Shown here in pieces: positions 1 through 8,385 of a stretch of DNA of 64,000 nt. The stretch lies in the NCBI RefSeq assembly GCF_003347515.1, contig NZ_QEII01000324.1, positions 62,001-126,000 on the forward strand, read 5' to 3'. This stretch comes from Rhodoferax ferrireducens (GTDB lineage Bacteria; Pseudomonadota; Gammaproteobacteria; Burkholderiales; Burkholderiaceae_C). A model generated the notes under the pieces. It had not been told where the DNA came from, ran no database searches, and was given only the letters and a program-made list of their open reading frames with translations. Position numbers and translations under genes: made by a program. How positions within the stretch are numbered: position 1 is the first letter of the stretch; every line of letters starts with the position of its first letter.

Positions 1-603
1 CGCGGGCGCCAGCGGGATCGCCTGGCGTACGGCACGCACCACATCGTCGCCATCCCGAATCAGGAAGAATGCGAGGTAAAAGGCGATGAAAAGGCTGGCT
101 ACGAACTCAAAGGTGATCTGCCCGATGCTGAGCGCCTGCGTCGCGATGAACTGGCTGCCTTGCGTCAGCGCAGCGGCCAGCCGACGCTGCAGGGTGGCGA
201 AGTTGACCAGCCCGAAGCGGTCGAGCAGCGACTGTATCCAGTCGGGCAGTGCGTTGAACACCCCGCGGAAATAAAGCGCCGGATTCAACTCGCCCGACTG
301 CAGGCGCTCAAACAGAAGTGCCGCTTCATGTGCCAGCGCGGCGGTGATGAGCACCAATGGCAGAACGACGATGAGCAGCACGAACAGCAGCGTCACCAGC
401 GCTGCCAGTGTGCGTTGCTTTTTCACCCGAGGCAGCAGCCGCCGGTACAAGGGCGTGAATAGCAAGGCGATGATGGCGCCCCACAGGATCGCGCCGTAAA
501 ACGGCAACAGGATCCAGCCAAGGGCGAGGGAGACAGCGACCAGCAACAACGAAAGCGTCCTGTTCTCCAGGTAGGCTGACGGGTTTTCATCGGAAGGTTT
601 CAT
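1..603 (-). CDS. AI-2E family transporter (YdiK/PerM-like), C-terminus cut by window edge
   Basis: The reading frame starts at an ATG complementary to 601-603 and stays open to the window edge, giving about 201 N-terminal residues of a protein that is usually 340-370 aa. A hydrophobic hairpin near residues 18-55 is followed by an RRLLPRVKKQRT-like basic loop, another long hydrophobic stretch, a polar loop with DWIQSLLDRFG, and a further membrane segment ending in a FFLIRDGDD motif typical of AI-2E/PerM permeases. The family comprises inner-membrane exporters or ion-coupled permeases whose substrate is often unknown; an AI-2 role should not be assumed. The Shine-Dalgarno sequence is weak. The family call is firm and the substrate is unknown. 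Confidence 0.85.
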   Translation of the reverse strand, partial: MKPSDENPSAYLENRTLSLLLVAVSLALGWILLPFYGAILWGAIIALLFTPLYRRLLPRVKKQRTLAALVTLLFVLLIVVLPLVLITAALAHEAALLFERLQSGELNPALYFRGVFNALPDWIQSLLDRFGLVNFATLQRRLAAALTQGSQFIATQALSIGQITFEFVASLFIAFYLAFFLIRDGDDVVRAVRQAIPLAPA

Positions 604-674
604 CGGGGTTCTCGAGGGCATGCGGGGATCAGCACGGCCATCGTAGCAGTTCCTATGAATTTTCAGGTGTTTTC

Positions 675-723
675 GGGCTCTAGCCCGCGTGCAATATGCG
701 CAAGAAGCTATTTATCTGATAGC
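675..723 (+). repeat. Interspersed double-hairpin repeat, copy 1
   Basis: A roughly 49 bp unit made of two small palindromes: GGGCT-ct-AGCCC at the left and GCTAT-7 nt-ATAGC at the right, joined by a conserved core AATATGCGCAA. The same unit occurs at 56355-56402 (same strand) and, in reverse orientation, at 36652-36700 and 45356-45405. Here both hairpins are intact. The right half overlaps the 3' end of the minus-strand gene ending at 708 and supplies its stop codon. Read on the plus strand in the frame used by the coding copies, it gives ALARVQYAQEAIYLIAI without a stop. Confidence 0.8.
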
Positions 724-1124
724 AATTCAAGACTGGTCAATAGTATGGCTTGGGCGTTTGACTGGGCCATGCCCGGCGAGTTTTGGGTTTGTAACAAGGC
801 TTCGGCGGAAGCTCCCGCATTCAGCTGCGACCGACAACCTTCCCGCGCGCGCAGGCCGCTCAAAGTGTTGCAGCGCCAGGTCGCCTCGCTGTACACGGCT
901 GTGGCTTTGTGCCTTAACGCGCTTTGTTGCACGGCCCCGTTCACGACCTGATAAAAGGCCAGCAGCAGACCGAAGGCTGTCAGGGTTGCCAGCATGCCCG
1001 GCCACAGCGGTGAGCGGACCCAGACGGGTAAGTGATACCACCACTGCAGCAGCCCGCATTGAAACGCCGTGAAACTGCCCGCGTCGCCGAACCACAATTT
1101 GAAGCTGGGGAAATTGTTGCCCAT
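708..1124 (-). CDS. Hypothetical single-pass membrane protein, 138 aa
   Basis: No function recognised. The protein has a Trp-rich N-terminal region (residues 10-40), one hydrophobic segment around residues 42-62 (PGMLATLTAFGLLLAFYQVV), then a soluble tail with three cysteines (CNTL, REGCRSQL) that could lie in the periplasm. The start is supported by an AGGAG Shine-Dalgarno sequence upstream of ATG 1124. Its last codons and stop fall inside the interspersed repeat at 675-723, so the C-terminus may have been altered by that insertion. I believe similar short proteins occur in other Burkholderiales, but this is from memory and not verified. Confidence 0.6.
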   Translation of the reverse strand: MGNNFPSFKLWFGDAGSFTAFQCGLLQWWYHLPVWVRSPLWPGMLATLTAFGLLLAFYQVVNGAVQQSALRHKATAVYSEATWRCNTLSGLRAREGCRSQLNAGASAEALLQTQNSPGMAQSNAQAILLTSLELLSDK

Positions 1125-1185
1125 GAGCTGGCTCCTGTTGCGGCCCGCGGTGCGCGGGCACGTGGATTACCTGTGAAGGGGGTTT

Positions 1186-1245
1186 TTACAGTACAAAAAT
1201 GATGAGAAGAATAATGATCAAGAGAGCGCCGCCACCGATATACAT
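1186..1245 (-). CDS. Very small hydrophobic membrane peptide, 19 aa
   Basis: Complementary to 1243-1245 is an ATG opening a 19-codon frame, MYIGGGALLIIILLIIFVL, ending in TAA at 1186-1188. A GGAGA Shine-Dalgarno sequence lies 6-7 bases before this start, which favours it over an in-frame ATG four codons upstream (1257). The product is one membrane-spanning stretch with a GGG start and no charged residues. Such MYIGGG-type micro-proteins are common unannotated ORFs in proteobacteria. Function is unknown; envelope association is inferred from composition only. Confidence 0.5.
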   Translation of the reverse strand: MYIGGGALLIIILLIIFVL

Positions 1246-1543
1246 ATTTATCTCCATCGCGTTGCCCATCCTCAGTGAGGGTGTATCAGCACGCGCCGAT
1301 GAATTTATTTGAGCACGTCCAATCGCCGCCGTCTGTGCCCCAGCGAACGGAGCGTGCACTGAACAATCTTTGTGAATAGCCAGGCCGTGCCCGACCTGAA
1401 TGGATGAAACATTTCCTTACCCGGTTGCGTGGTTTGACGTACAGATCGCGGGGCGAAATTTCCCTAAAGTTGCCAGTGAGCATCGGCCCATGGGTACGGC
1501 GCTTAAGTCACTTATCGACACCGACTATTTATAGGAGATTGAT

Positions 1544-1987
1544 ATGAATTACGAAGAACGCGACACCTACGGTATGTACACGGTCAACGCCGCCGATGTT
1601 TCCGGATCCGATGTGCACAAAGGACCCGGCCCAGAACTGATGGGGGCCGACACGCTCATTGGCAATGACGTCTATAACCAGAATGATGATGATCTGGGCG
1701 ACATCAAAGAAATCATGCTGGATATGCGCACCGGCCGGGTGAGCTATGCGGTGTTGTCCTTTGGCGGCTTCCTCGGTATGGGCGATAAGCTTTTCGCTGT
1801 GCCGTGGAGCGCGCTGACGCTTGACACCGTGAACAAGCGCTTCTTGCTGAACGTGGAGAAGGACCGTCTGGAGAGTGCCCCGGGATTTGACAAAGACCAG
1901 TGGCCCAACATGGCGGACCCCTCATGGGAAAAGGGCATCCATGACTACTACGGGACAAAACCGTACGCAGACGATCTGCCCGGTTAA
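1544..1987 (+). CDS. PRC-barrel domain protein, 147 aa
   Basis: A strong TAGGAGATTGAT ribosome site precedes the ATG. Residues about 33-105 form the PRC-barrel: an entry strand (MGADTLIGNDVYNQ), the acidic turn DDDLGDIKEIMLD, the strand GRVSYAVLSFGGFLGMGDKLFAVPWSAL, and a last strand NKRFLLNVEKDRL. The C-terminal tail (WPNMADPSWEKGIHDYYG) is typical of the stand-alone PRC-barrel proteins of soil and freshwater proteobacteria, which are often stress- or stationary-phase-expressed. No enzymatic residues are expected, since the domain usually binds protein or RNA partners. It is apparently monocistronic. Confidence 0.85.
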   Translation: MNYEERDTYGMYTVNAADVSGSDVHKGPGPELMGADTLIGNDVYNQNDDDLGDIKEIMLDMRTGRVSYAVLSFGGFLGMGDKLFAVPWSALTLDTVNKRFLLNVEKDRLESAPGFDKDQWPNMADPSWEKGIHDYYGTKPYADDLPG

Positions 1988-2006
1988 GGCATTCGTCAGG
2001 GGGCAG

Positions 2007-2036
2007 AGGCCGAATCCCTCAATCGGGCGCCGGCCT
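2007..2036 (+). terminator. Weak candidate terminator after the PRC-barrel gene
   Basis: AGGCCG (2007-2012) pairs with CGGCCT (2031-2036) across an 18-base loop, followed by a short TTTG. It lies 20 bases after the stop of the PRC-barrel gene. The large loop and short T-run make it a weak candidate. Confidence 0.3.
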
Positions 2037-2229
2037 TTGTGCGTTAACGAACCGACGAATGGCTTCAAAAATGACTAAATGCGGTCAAGCTGATTTGGCG
2101 ATACGGGCCAAGGTTCAGGGCAGATTCCTGCCTAACTCAAGAGACAAAAAAACATGACATCAAACATCGCGAGCCGCAATTGGGACGATCTTTCCATAGC
2201 CGTCATGGCAAGGCTCAGATTTACGGCGC

Positions 2230-3132
2230 TTATTGCAGCGTCTGCTGGCGCAAATTCTCCGCCCGTTTCATCCCAAGATAGGCCGTCCTGTCCATCTCGT
2301 GTAATTGACGCGGATAGCGCTCAACCGCCGTAAACCAGCTCTGCAGTCGCTTCTCCAACTGGGCCGCTGGCGCTAGGCGGTCGGCCTCCAAAAAGGAATT
2401 GATCGCGAGGTAGTAACGCATGGTGTTGCGTTCCACCAGACCCCGCACGCCCTCAATATAGATGGGCTGGCCATTGGCTTGTCGGCCAACCACGGTGAAT
2501 CCCACCTTGCCACGGCCGATCGTCCCAAGGTAGGTTTGCATGGCCACCTTGCTGATAAGGCTGACCGAATAGGAATAGGTGAGATGCAAAAACGTTTTGG
2601 CGTTCGGCAGTGCCACCGCCTCCAGCCGAATGCGGTAGTCGCTCGTGCCCAGTGGGCCGTCCTTGGCGCCGAGCACGATGTCAAAATAATCCGGAGTTGA
2701 GGCGCCGATGTCGTAATTGAATACGATGCGCGCCACATGGGCCAGGTCTTCGGGCGTCTTCTTGCCGATATTGACTCTCAGGGTGGTCGCCGACGGTCCC
2801 ACCACCGCATGGCAATATTTGGTATTGATGTGCAGAATCATCACGTCACACCAGTGATCCGGGCTGCTCAGGCCAGCACGCACGGCGCCAAACGGAAATT
2901 CGACGATGGCGTAGATGTCGCCCGTCAAGCGCTCCGGGGTTTCAACAGAATCAAGAACCAGCGGTCGGCTGAATTGATTTTTTTGCAGTTGCTCGCCTAA
3001 GGATGCGTATTTCTCCCGCAGTGTCGCTGCTGCCTCCGGTGCTGCCCATGCCGCGCAGGCCATAGCCGCAGCCACCGCCAACAGCAGGCATCTCAAGCAC
3101 GCCAACGACCTTGACCAGAATCTCTCGTGCAT
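2230..3132 (-). CDS. Secreted protein of unknown function, 300 aa
   Basis: The ATG complementary to 3130-3132 has a GGAG ribosome site and begins a clear signal peptide (arginine-containing n-region, LLLAVAAAMACAAWAA hydrophobic core, cleavage near AWA-AP, residues 28-32). A longer frame upstream to 3306 lacks that logic. The mature protein of about 270 residues has no cofactor or catalytic motif that I recognise. Two cysteines (WCDV, KYCH) might form a disulphide. It contains repeated beta-like stretches such as FLHLTYSYSVSLISK and ends in a basic helical tail. It is probably periplasmic. There is no obvious operon partner, since the next gene (3352) diverges. Confidence 0.7.
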   Translation of the reverse strand: MHERFWSRSLACLRCLLLAVAAAMACAAWAAPEAAATLREKYASLGEQLQKNQFSRPLVLDSVETPERLTGDIYAIVEFPFGAVRAGLSSPDHWCDVMILHINTKYCHAVVGPSATTLRVNIGKKTPEDLAHVARIVFNYDIGASTPDYFDIVLGAKDGPLGTSDYRIRLEAVALPNAKTFLHLTYSYSVSLISKVAMQTYLGTIGRGKVGFTVVGRQANGQPIYIEGVRGLVERNTMRYYLAINSFLEADRLAPAAQLEKRLQSWFTAVERYPRQLHEMDRTAYLGMKRAENLRQQTLQ

Positions 3133-3351
3133 GGCTTCTCCGTCATGATGGTTCTCGTGTTTTGACAAGGCCCATGCGAATGAGTTCATCCTTATTTCAT
3201 GGGGACCAAGCCGCAAGATAGCCTGACTTGGCAAGCGGGTCTGTGCGCCAACGAACACGGTCTGGCAACTGCCCATTGCTTGACTAACAGCAATTGAATG
3301 CCTCAAGATGCACCCTAGTATTCAAAGCTCATCTTTAAATAAGGTAGTCCC

Positions 3352-4032
3352 ATGGATCTCCTCGACTGGGTGCGCGGTCCCTTGCTGATCGTGTCGATTG
3401 CTATCTTCGTCGTGGGCGTTTCGTGGCGCCTGTTTTCCTTGTGGCGCATGCCAGTCCTGCACGCGCCCGGTGCGCCGGCGCGACAAGCCTTCGGCCTGGG
3501 TGCCGCCTTCAACGCGGCCCTCACTCGCATGGTGCCGCGCGGGGGCTTTCACCCCAGCGCCACGCTGGTCACGGTCAATCCGTATGTATTCCATATCGGG
3601 CTGGCTGTCGTGTTTTTGGGCTACGCGCCGCATATTGCCTTCATCCGTCGCTTGAGCGGCCTGTCGTGGCCGGCGTTGCCCGACATGGTGATGTACCTCG
3701 CAGCCAGCGCCACCCTCATGTCGCTGCTGCTGGCCTTGATGTTTCGTTTGACTGACCCGGTGCTGAAGCGGATTTCGAAAGCAGACGACTGGATCACCTG
3801 GATCGTCACCTTCCTGCCCTTCATCACCGGTATGGCAGTGATCGGCGATTCATCTGCCACCATCCTGGCGCGCGACCATGCGATTTATCGGGGCCCGCTG
3901 GCCGTGCACCTGCTATCGCTGGAATTGCTGCTGGTATGGTTTCCGTTCGGCAAACTGATGCACGCCTTTTTGGTGCTGCCGGCCCGTATGCAGCTGGCCA
4001 CCTTCTTCGGCCGTCGCGGGGTGCGTTCATGA
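3352..4032 (+). CDS. NarI-like cytochrome b membrane subunit, 226 aa
   Basis: Five hydrophobic segments (about 8-29, 80-99, 111-131, 147-165, 183-207) match the nitrate-reductase gamma-subunit fold that binds two b hemes. Candidate axial histidines are H81, H94, H186 and H204, in the family pattern of pairs on two helices. No narGHJ genes are nearby. Instead the stop overlaps the ATG of an HdrD-like Fe-S protein (ATGA at 4029-4032). Such pairs resemble the DsrMK, TmcBC or HdrDE arrangement, in which a cytochrome b exchanges electrons between the quinone pool and a soluble Fe-S partner. The actual donor or acceptor is unknown. Confidence 0.75.
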   Translation: MDLLDWVRGPLLIVSIAIFVVGVSWRLFSLWRMPVLHAPGAPARQAFGLGAAFNAALTRMVPRGGFHPSATLVTVNPYVFHIGLAVVFLGYAPHIAFIRRLSGLSWPALPDMVMYLAASATLMSLLLALMFRLTDPVLKRISKADDWITWIVTFLPFITGMAVIGDSSATILARDHAIYRGPLAVHLLSLELLLVWFPFGKLMHAFLVLPARMQLATFFGRRGVRS

Positions 4033-5369
4033 TTAATATGGACGTGTTTCACGGCTTCCTGGAAGCGATCCACCACCTGCCCGAGATGGCGCAGCCCGAG
4101 CCGCTCACCGACGCCGAACGGGTGGCGCGTGCCAAAACCGTCATGCGCGCCAAGACCGACCGTGGACTGGCGTTGGACCTTGAAGCCTGCGTGAACTGCG
4201 GCTATTGCTCGGAGGCCTGCCACTTTTACCAGAGCACGCAGGACCCCAAGTACAGCCCCAGCCGCAAGCTGGATTTGCTGCGCCGCGTGCATGCCCGCGA
4301 GACCTCGGCCTTCGCGCCTTTGAAGCGCCTGTTCACACCCGACATCACGGTGGACGACCTCAAGGAATGGCAGGAGCTGGTCTATGACTCGTGTACCGAA
4401 TGCGGCCGCTGCAGCATGATCTGCCCGATGGGCATCAACACCGCACGCGGCGTCAACGTCATGCGGGAGGCGCTGTATGAAGCCGGCCTGGCGCCGCTCG
4501 AACTGATGGCGGTGGCGCAGGAGCAGGCGGGCCGTGGCACCGTATTCGGAGTCGGTCCGACCGAGCTCAAGAAGACCCTGGAGGCGCTGCGTGCCCAAGG
4601 CATCGTGATACCGCTGGATGAGCCAAAGGCCGATGTGATGCTGGTGACGACGGTGATCGACGTGCTGCTGTACCAGGACGCGCTCGCCGCCACCGCGCGC
4701 ATCCTCAACCATCTGGGCGTGCGCTGGACCCTGCGCAGCGCCGGCTTCGAGGCGGCGAACTTCGGATTGCTGTCGGGCAGCGAGGCGCTGCAGAAAGCCG
4801 CCAGTCAACGCTTGATCGGCGAGGCGCTTGCGATTGGCGCCCAAACGGTGATCCTGCCCGAGTGCGGCCACGCCTACCCGGCGCTGCGCTGGGAGGGGCG
4901 ACTCGCCGACGGGCAGCCGCTGCCATTTGAGGTGATGGCCGCCTCTGAATACGTGGGCCGCGAGATCAGCAGCGGGCGGCTCAGGCTGTTACCGGCACAA
5001 GCGCATGACGCCAGCCGCAAGATCACCTACCACGACGCCTGCAAGCTCGCGCGTCATGGTGGTGTGATGGACGAGCCGCGCGTCGCGCTCAAGGCGCTGG
5101 GCATGGACTTGATTGAGACCACGCCCACAGCCGAGCAGAACTGGTGCTGCGGTGGTGGCGCCGGCGTCTTCCTCATCAACCGCGCCGAAGGCTTGCGCCA
5201 CAAGGCTTGGGCGATCAAGCGTGAGCAGATCGATGCCACTGGTGCTGACACAGTGGTGGTTTCTTGCGGCAGTTGCCGCCTGAACTTCATGGCCGGTGCC
5301 GAAGCCGATCAGTGGTCTACCAAAATCGAAAGCGTGGTCGAAATGGTGGCCCGGCAGTTGCCAATTTGA
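4029..5369 (+). CDS. HdrD/GlpC-like Fe-S oxidoreductase with CCG domain, 446 aa
   Basis: The start MINMD overlaps the stop of the cytochrome b gene, implying translational coupling. Two ferredoxin-type clusters are visible, C54-x2-C57-x2-C60-x3-C64 and C122-x2-C125-x2-C128-x3-C132. The C-terminal cysteine-rich CCG domain is intact (HDACKL, WCCGGGAG, SCGSCRLNF), while the central repeat retains only PECGHAYP. One complete and one degenerate CCG domain is common in HdrD, GlpC and DsrK relatives. The protein probably passes electrons between the adjacent membrane cytochrome and a thiol/disulphide or similar soluble substrate; the substrate cannot be told from sequence. Confidence 0.75.
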   Translation: MINMDVFHGFLEAIHHLPEMAQPEPLTDAERVARAKTVMRAKTDRGLALDLEACVNCGYCSEACHFYQSTQDPKYSPSRKLDLLRRVHARETSAFAPLKRLFTPDITVDDLKEWQELVYDSCTECGRCSMICPMGINTARGVNVMREALYEAGLAPLELMAVAQEQAGRGTVFGVGPTELKKTLEALRAQGIVIPLDEPKADVMLVTTVIDVLLYQDALAATARILNHLGVRWTLRSAGFEAANFGLLSGSEALQKAASQRLIGEALAIGAQTVILPECGHAYPALRWEGRLADGQPLPFEVMAASEYVGREISSGRLRLLPAQAHDASRKITYHDACKLARHGGVMDEPRVALKALGMDLIETTPTAEQNWCCGGGAGVFLINRAEGLRHKAWAIKREQIDATGADTVVVSCGSCRLNFMAGAEADQWSTKIESVVEMVARQLPI

Positions 5370-5388
5370 GCATGTGCTGTTCAGCGGC

Positions 5389-6156
5389 TCAGAGAAACAT
5401 GCCGCCCGAGGCCTCGATGCGCTGGGCGTTGATCCAGCGGTTGTCGCTGGAAAGCAGCGAGGCAATTACGCCGCCAATGTCGTCCGGCACGCCCACGCGC
5501 CCTAGCGCCGTCTGCGACGCGATGAAGCTGTTGAGCTGCGCGTTGTCGCGCACCGCACCACCGCCAAAATCGGTTTCGATCGCGCCCGGCGCCACCACGT
5601 TGACTGCAATGCCGCGCGGGCCCAGTTCCTTGGCCATGTATTTGGTCAGCACCTCGATCGCGCCTTTCATCGACGCATAGGCCGCATAGCCGGGTAGCGC
5701 AAATCGCGCCAGACCGGTGGAGATGTTGACGATGCGTCCACCATCGGTCATGAGTGGCAGCAGTTTTTGCGTCAGGAAAAACACGCCCTTGAACTGGATG
5801 TTGACCAGCTCGTCGAACTGCGCTTCGGTGGTTTCCATCAGGCTGGCGTGGATGCCGATGCCCGCATTGTTGACCAGGTAGTTGAAGTCCTCGCGCTGCC
5901 AGTGCTGTGCCAGGGCCTGGCGCACGGTGTCAGCAAACGCGGCAAAGCTGCTGCTTTTGCCCACATCGAGCGGCAGTGCCACGGCGCGCCGGCCCAAGCG
6001 CTCGATCTCGGCCACCACGTCGGCGGCCTCGGCCTGCTTGCTGCGGTAGGTGAGGATGACATCGCTGCCATGGCGGGCAATGTGCAGTGCGGCGTTCTTG
6101 CCCAGGCCACGGCTGCCGCCGGTGACCAATGCGATGGGCGTGTTATGGGTGTTCAT
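5389..6156 (-). CDS. Short-chain dehydrogenase/reductase (SDR), 255 aa
   Basis: Classical SDR features are present: nucleotide-binding TGGSRGLG at residues 12-19, NNAG at 96-99, catalytic Ser146, Tyr160 and Lys164 (YAAYASMK), and PGAIETDF after the active site. Length is typical. Y38-R39 after the second beta strand suggests NADP(H) preference, by inference. It is divergent from the LysR gene at 6262 across a 105 bp region, the usual layout for a regulator and its target. The substrate is unknown; many neighbours of this type act as 3-oxoacyl or quinone/aldehyde reductases. Confidence 0.85.
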   Translation of the reverse strand: MNTHNTPIALVTGGSRGLGKNAALHIARHGSDVILTYRSKQAEAADVVAEIERLGRRAVALPLDVGKSSSFAAFADTVRQALAQHWQREDFNYLVNNAGIGIHASLMETTEAQFDELVNIQFKGVFFLTQKLLPLMTDGGRIVNISTGLARFALPGYAAYASMKGAIEVLTKYMAKELGPRGIAVNVVAPGAIETDFGGGAVRDNAQLNSFIASQTALGRVGVPDDIGGVIASLLSSDNRWINAQRIEASGGMFL

Positions 6157-6219
6157 GGTGAGGTCCTTCTCAAATAGGTTGCAGATGGAAGGCAGTTTAT
6201 TGGTCCGAATGCTTGAGAT

Positions 6220-6234
6220 AAATAGGCGTTATTT
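6220..6234. promoter_or_regulatory. Palindrome in the SDR-LysR divergent promoter
   Basis: AAATA-GGCGT-TATTT is a perfect 5-5-5 inverted repeat in an AT-rich island between the divergent SDR and LysR genes. Its size and position fit a LysR-type operator, with binding inferred and not shown. It lies 28 bases before the LysR start and 64 bases before the SDR start. Confidence 0.45.
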
Positions 6235-6261
6235 GATTTATTTGTTCGCCATAATTGAACA

Positions 6262-7173
6262 ATGAATCCCATCGAGCGCATGCACATCTTCACCCGCGTG
6301 GCGGAGCTGAGCAGCTTCACCCAGGCCGCCGAGGCCCTGAGCCTGCCCAAGGCCAGCGCCTCTACCGCCGTACAGCAACTGGAGACCCTGCTGGGCACAC
6401 GGCTGCTGCACCGCACCACACGCCGGGTGCAGCTCACGCAAGACGGCCAGGCGTTTTACGAGCGCTGCAAAGATCTGCTGGCCGAGATGGACGAACTGCA
6501 AACCATGTTTCAGCAGCCGGGCGCGCAGGCGCTGCGCGGGCGCGTGCGCCTGGACATGTCCACCGGCGTGGCGCGCAACGCCGTCATTCCCTACCTGCCC
6601 GAACTGCTGCAGGCGAACCCGCTGCTGGAAGTGGAATTGAGCAGCACCGAACGCCGGGTGGATCTGATCCGTGAGGGCTTTGACTGTGTGCTGCGCGGCG
6701 GCGCTGTGAGTGACCCCGGCCTGATTGCCCGGCCGCTGGGGCATCTGCGCATGATCAACTGCGCCAGTCCGGCCTACCTGCAGGCGCGCGGCACACCCAG
6801 GACCCTGGCCGACCTGGCCAGCCACCAGTTGGTGCACTACGTCAGCACCCTGGGCGCCAAGTCAGGCGGCTTTGAGTATGTGGACGGGGAGAAGGATGGC
6901 AGCCTGCCCATGGCCGGCGCCGTGACCGTGAACAATGCCGAGGCCTACACCGCCGCCTGCCTGGCCGGACTGGGCATTATCCAGGTGCCGGCCATCGGTG
7001 TGCAAGACCTCATTGTCCAGGGCCGGCTGGTGCAAGTGCTGCCCGAATACGTCGCCCGGCCCATGCCGCTGACGCTGCTGTATGCGAACCGGCGCAACCT
7101 GTCCAAGCGCGTGCGGGCGGTGATGGACTGGCTGGCCGGTGTGCTGGCGGCGTATTTGGCGCAGCACGGCTAG
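6262..7173 (+). CDS. LysR-family transcriptional regulator, 303 aa
   Basis: Residues 1-60 form the winged helix-turn-helix (FTRVAELSSFTQAAEALSLPKASAS, TTRRVQLTQDG). Residues 90-300 are the periplasmic-binding-protein-like effector domain. The sequence resembles the group that controls divergently transcribed SDR or oxidoreductase genes, here the SDR at 5389-6156. It probably autorepresses and activates the SDR from the shared region containing the palindrome at 6220-6234. The effector is unknown. Confidence 0.9.
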   Translation: MNPIERMHIFTRVAELSSFTQAAEALSLPKASASTAVQQLETLLGTRLLHRTTRRVQLTQDGQAFYERCKDLLAEMDELQTMFQQPGAQALRGRVRLDMSTGVARNAVIPYLPELLQANPLLEVELSSTERRVDLIREGFDCVLRGGAVSDPGLIARPLGHLRMINCASPAYLQARGTPRTLADLASHQLVHYVSTLGAKSGGFEYVDGEKDGSLPMAGAVTVNNAEAYTAACLAGLGIIQVPAIGVQDLIVQGRLVQVLPEYVARPMPLTLLYANRRNLSKRVRAVMDWLAGVLAAYLAQHG

Positions 7174-7182
7174 CCAGCGCCC

Positions 7183-8385
7183 TTACATGAAATTGCGCGT
7201 GTGCAGGGCGGACAGCTGTAGTGCGGTTTCTTTGCCAAAGCCGAGTTTTTCCAGGCGTGCCTGTCGTCCATCGGACATGTCCAGCATCAGTTGTTGCACC
7301 CGGACATAACCGGCGGCAATTGCCGTGGGCGTGAACTCGCCCGCTGCCAGCAGGATCAAGGCATCAAACACTTCTTCGTTCAGTCCTGAGGTGCCTGCCA
7401 GGGCATCGTTGCGGGATTGCACCGCGTTTGCCAAACGGGTGCGGAACTGTGGCTCCTGATCCAGCCGCGACATCAAATGCATCATGCCGAACGCCACATG
7501 ACGGGCTTCGTCCCGCGCTGCCAGCCGGGCCACCTGCCGGGTCACCGGGTCGGGCGCATGGGCGTGGAGGAAGTGCAGCAGGCTGACAAAAGTGCCTTCG
7601 CCCAGCACCGACAGCAAAAATTGAGCGATCGAAAAATCCGGCTCATCCAGCAGCGTTTTTAAAGAAGTTTGTCCGCCTGCGGTCGACAGCGCCGGCTCCC
7701 GGCCTTTCAGACGCACACGTCTTGTGAACACGTGGATGTGGCGCGCCTCATCGGCCACCTGAATCGCCAGCAAAGCTTGCACTTCGCGAAAATGCGGATG
7801 CAACTGGCCCAGAAAACGTGCCGGCACGATCAGGGCGGCCTCTTCGTTTTCGATCATGTAGGTCAGCACCTGCACTACCGCATCTTCCACGATGTCCGGC
7901 AGCTCAAACGGGGCGTCCCAGTCAATCACCGCGTCGGGATTCCACTGTGCCGCCACCGCCTGCGTGTAGAGATCGGCCGCGCTGTCGGACCAGACCTCCA
8001 TTTTTTGATCGAGCCGGAAATGGATGGCGGGTGAACCGGCTTCCACCGTCGCACCGCGGGCCGCCAGGCCCCAGCAGGCCTGCGCCTGTGCGGCCACCGC
8101 GCCACTCTGTGCCGGGTCGGTATGGCCGGTGTGGAGGGCGCCGCGCCAGCGGCCGGCTGCGGCACTGCCGCGCGTGACCCGCGCCACCATCCGCCCGTCC
8201 TGCTCAGCCACGGTCACCTGATGGCCCTGGTTGCGGCACCAGGCCGACAACTGGGCTTCCCAGCCCGGGCAACGGCCAACCACGCTGATCTCCCCTCCGG
8301 GTGGCACGGCCAGCAAGCCGTGTTTGATCAGCAGATGGGCGCCTGCATCCAGCCCCAGGTTTTCAATATCGATAATCGGTGGCAC
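7183..8385 (-). CDS. TusA-like domain fused to a ferritin-like diiron domain, 400 aa
   Basis: The start is GTG (8383-8385) with GAAGGAAA upstream, and it overlaps the preceding gene by 23 bases. Residues 1-60 look like a TusA/SirA fold (PPGGEISVVGRCPGWEAQL, AWCRNQGH), but the sulfur-accepting CPxP motif is absent: that place reads GLDAGAHLLI. Residues about 150-330 form a four-helix diiron domain with acidic ligands near E178-E182, DEARH at 212-216, E263 and DEARH at 292-296, a complete carboxylate-His set. This suggests an oxygenase, oxidase or iron-handling role. It is the last gene of a three-gene operon with a PhnD-like protein and an acyl-CoA-dehydrogenase-fold flavoprotein. No specific function is known to me. 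Confidence 0.65.
   Translation of the reverse strand: MPPIIDIENLGLDAGAHLLIKHGLLAVPPGGEISVVGRCPGWEAQLSAWCRNQGHQVTVAEQDGRMVARVTRGSAAAGRWRGALHTGHTDPAQSGAVAAQAQACWGLAARGATVEAGSPAIHFRLDQKMEVWSDSAADLYTQAVAAQWNPDAVIDWDAPFELPDIVEDAVVQVLTYMIENEEAALIVPARFLGQLHPHFREVQALLAIQVADEARHIHVFTRRVRLKGREPALSTAGGQTSLKTLLDEPDFSIAQFLLSVLGEGTFVSLLHFLHAHAPDPVTRQVARLAARDEARHVAFGMMHLMSRLDQEPQFRTRLANAVQSRNDALAGTSGLNEEVFDALILLAAGEFTPTAIAAGYVRVQQLMLDMSDGRQARLEKLGFGKETALQLSALHTRNFM

Noticed and set aside
1286..1483. 65 aa minus-strand ORF upstream of the PRC-barrel gene
   Set aside because: No ribosome site, unusual composition, and it lies in the likely promoter region.
3885..4871. 328-codon minus-strand frame across the cytochrome b and HdrD-like genes
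   Set aside because: Shadow; Gln/Arg/His-rich and without motifs, while both plus-strand genes have cofactor motifs.
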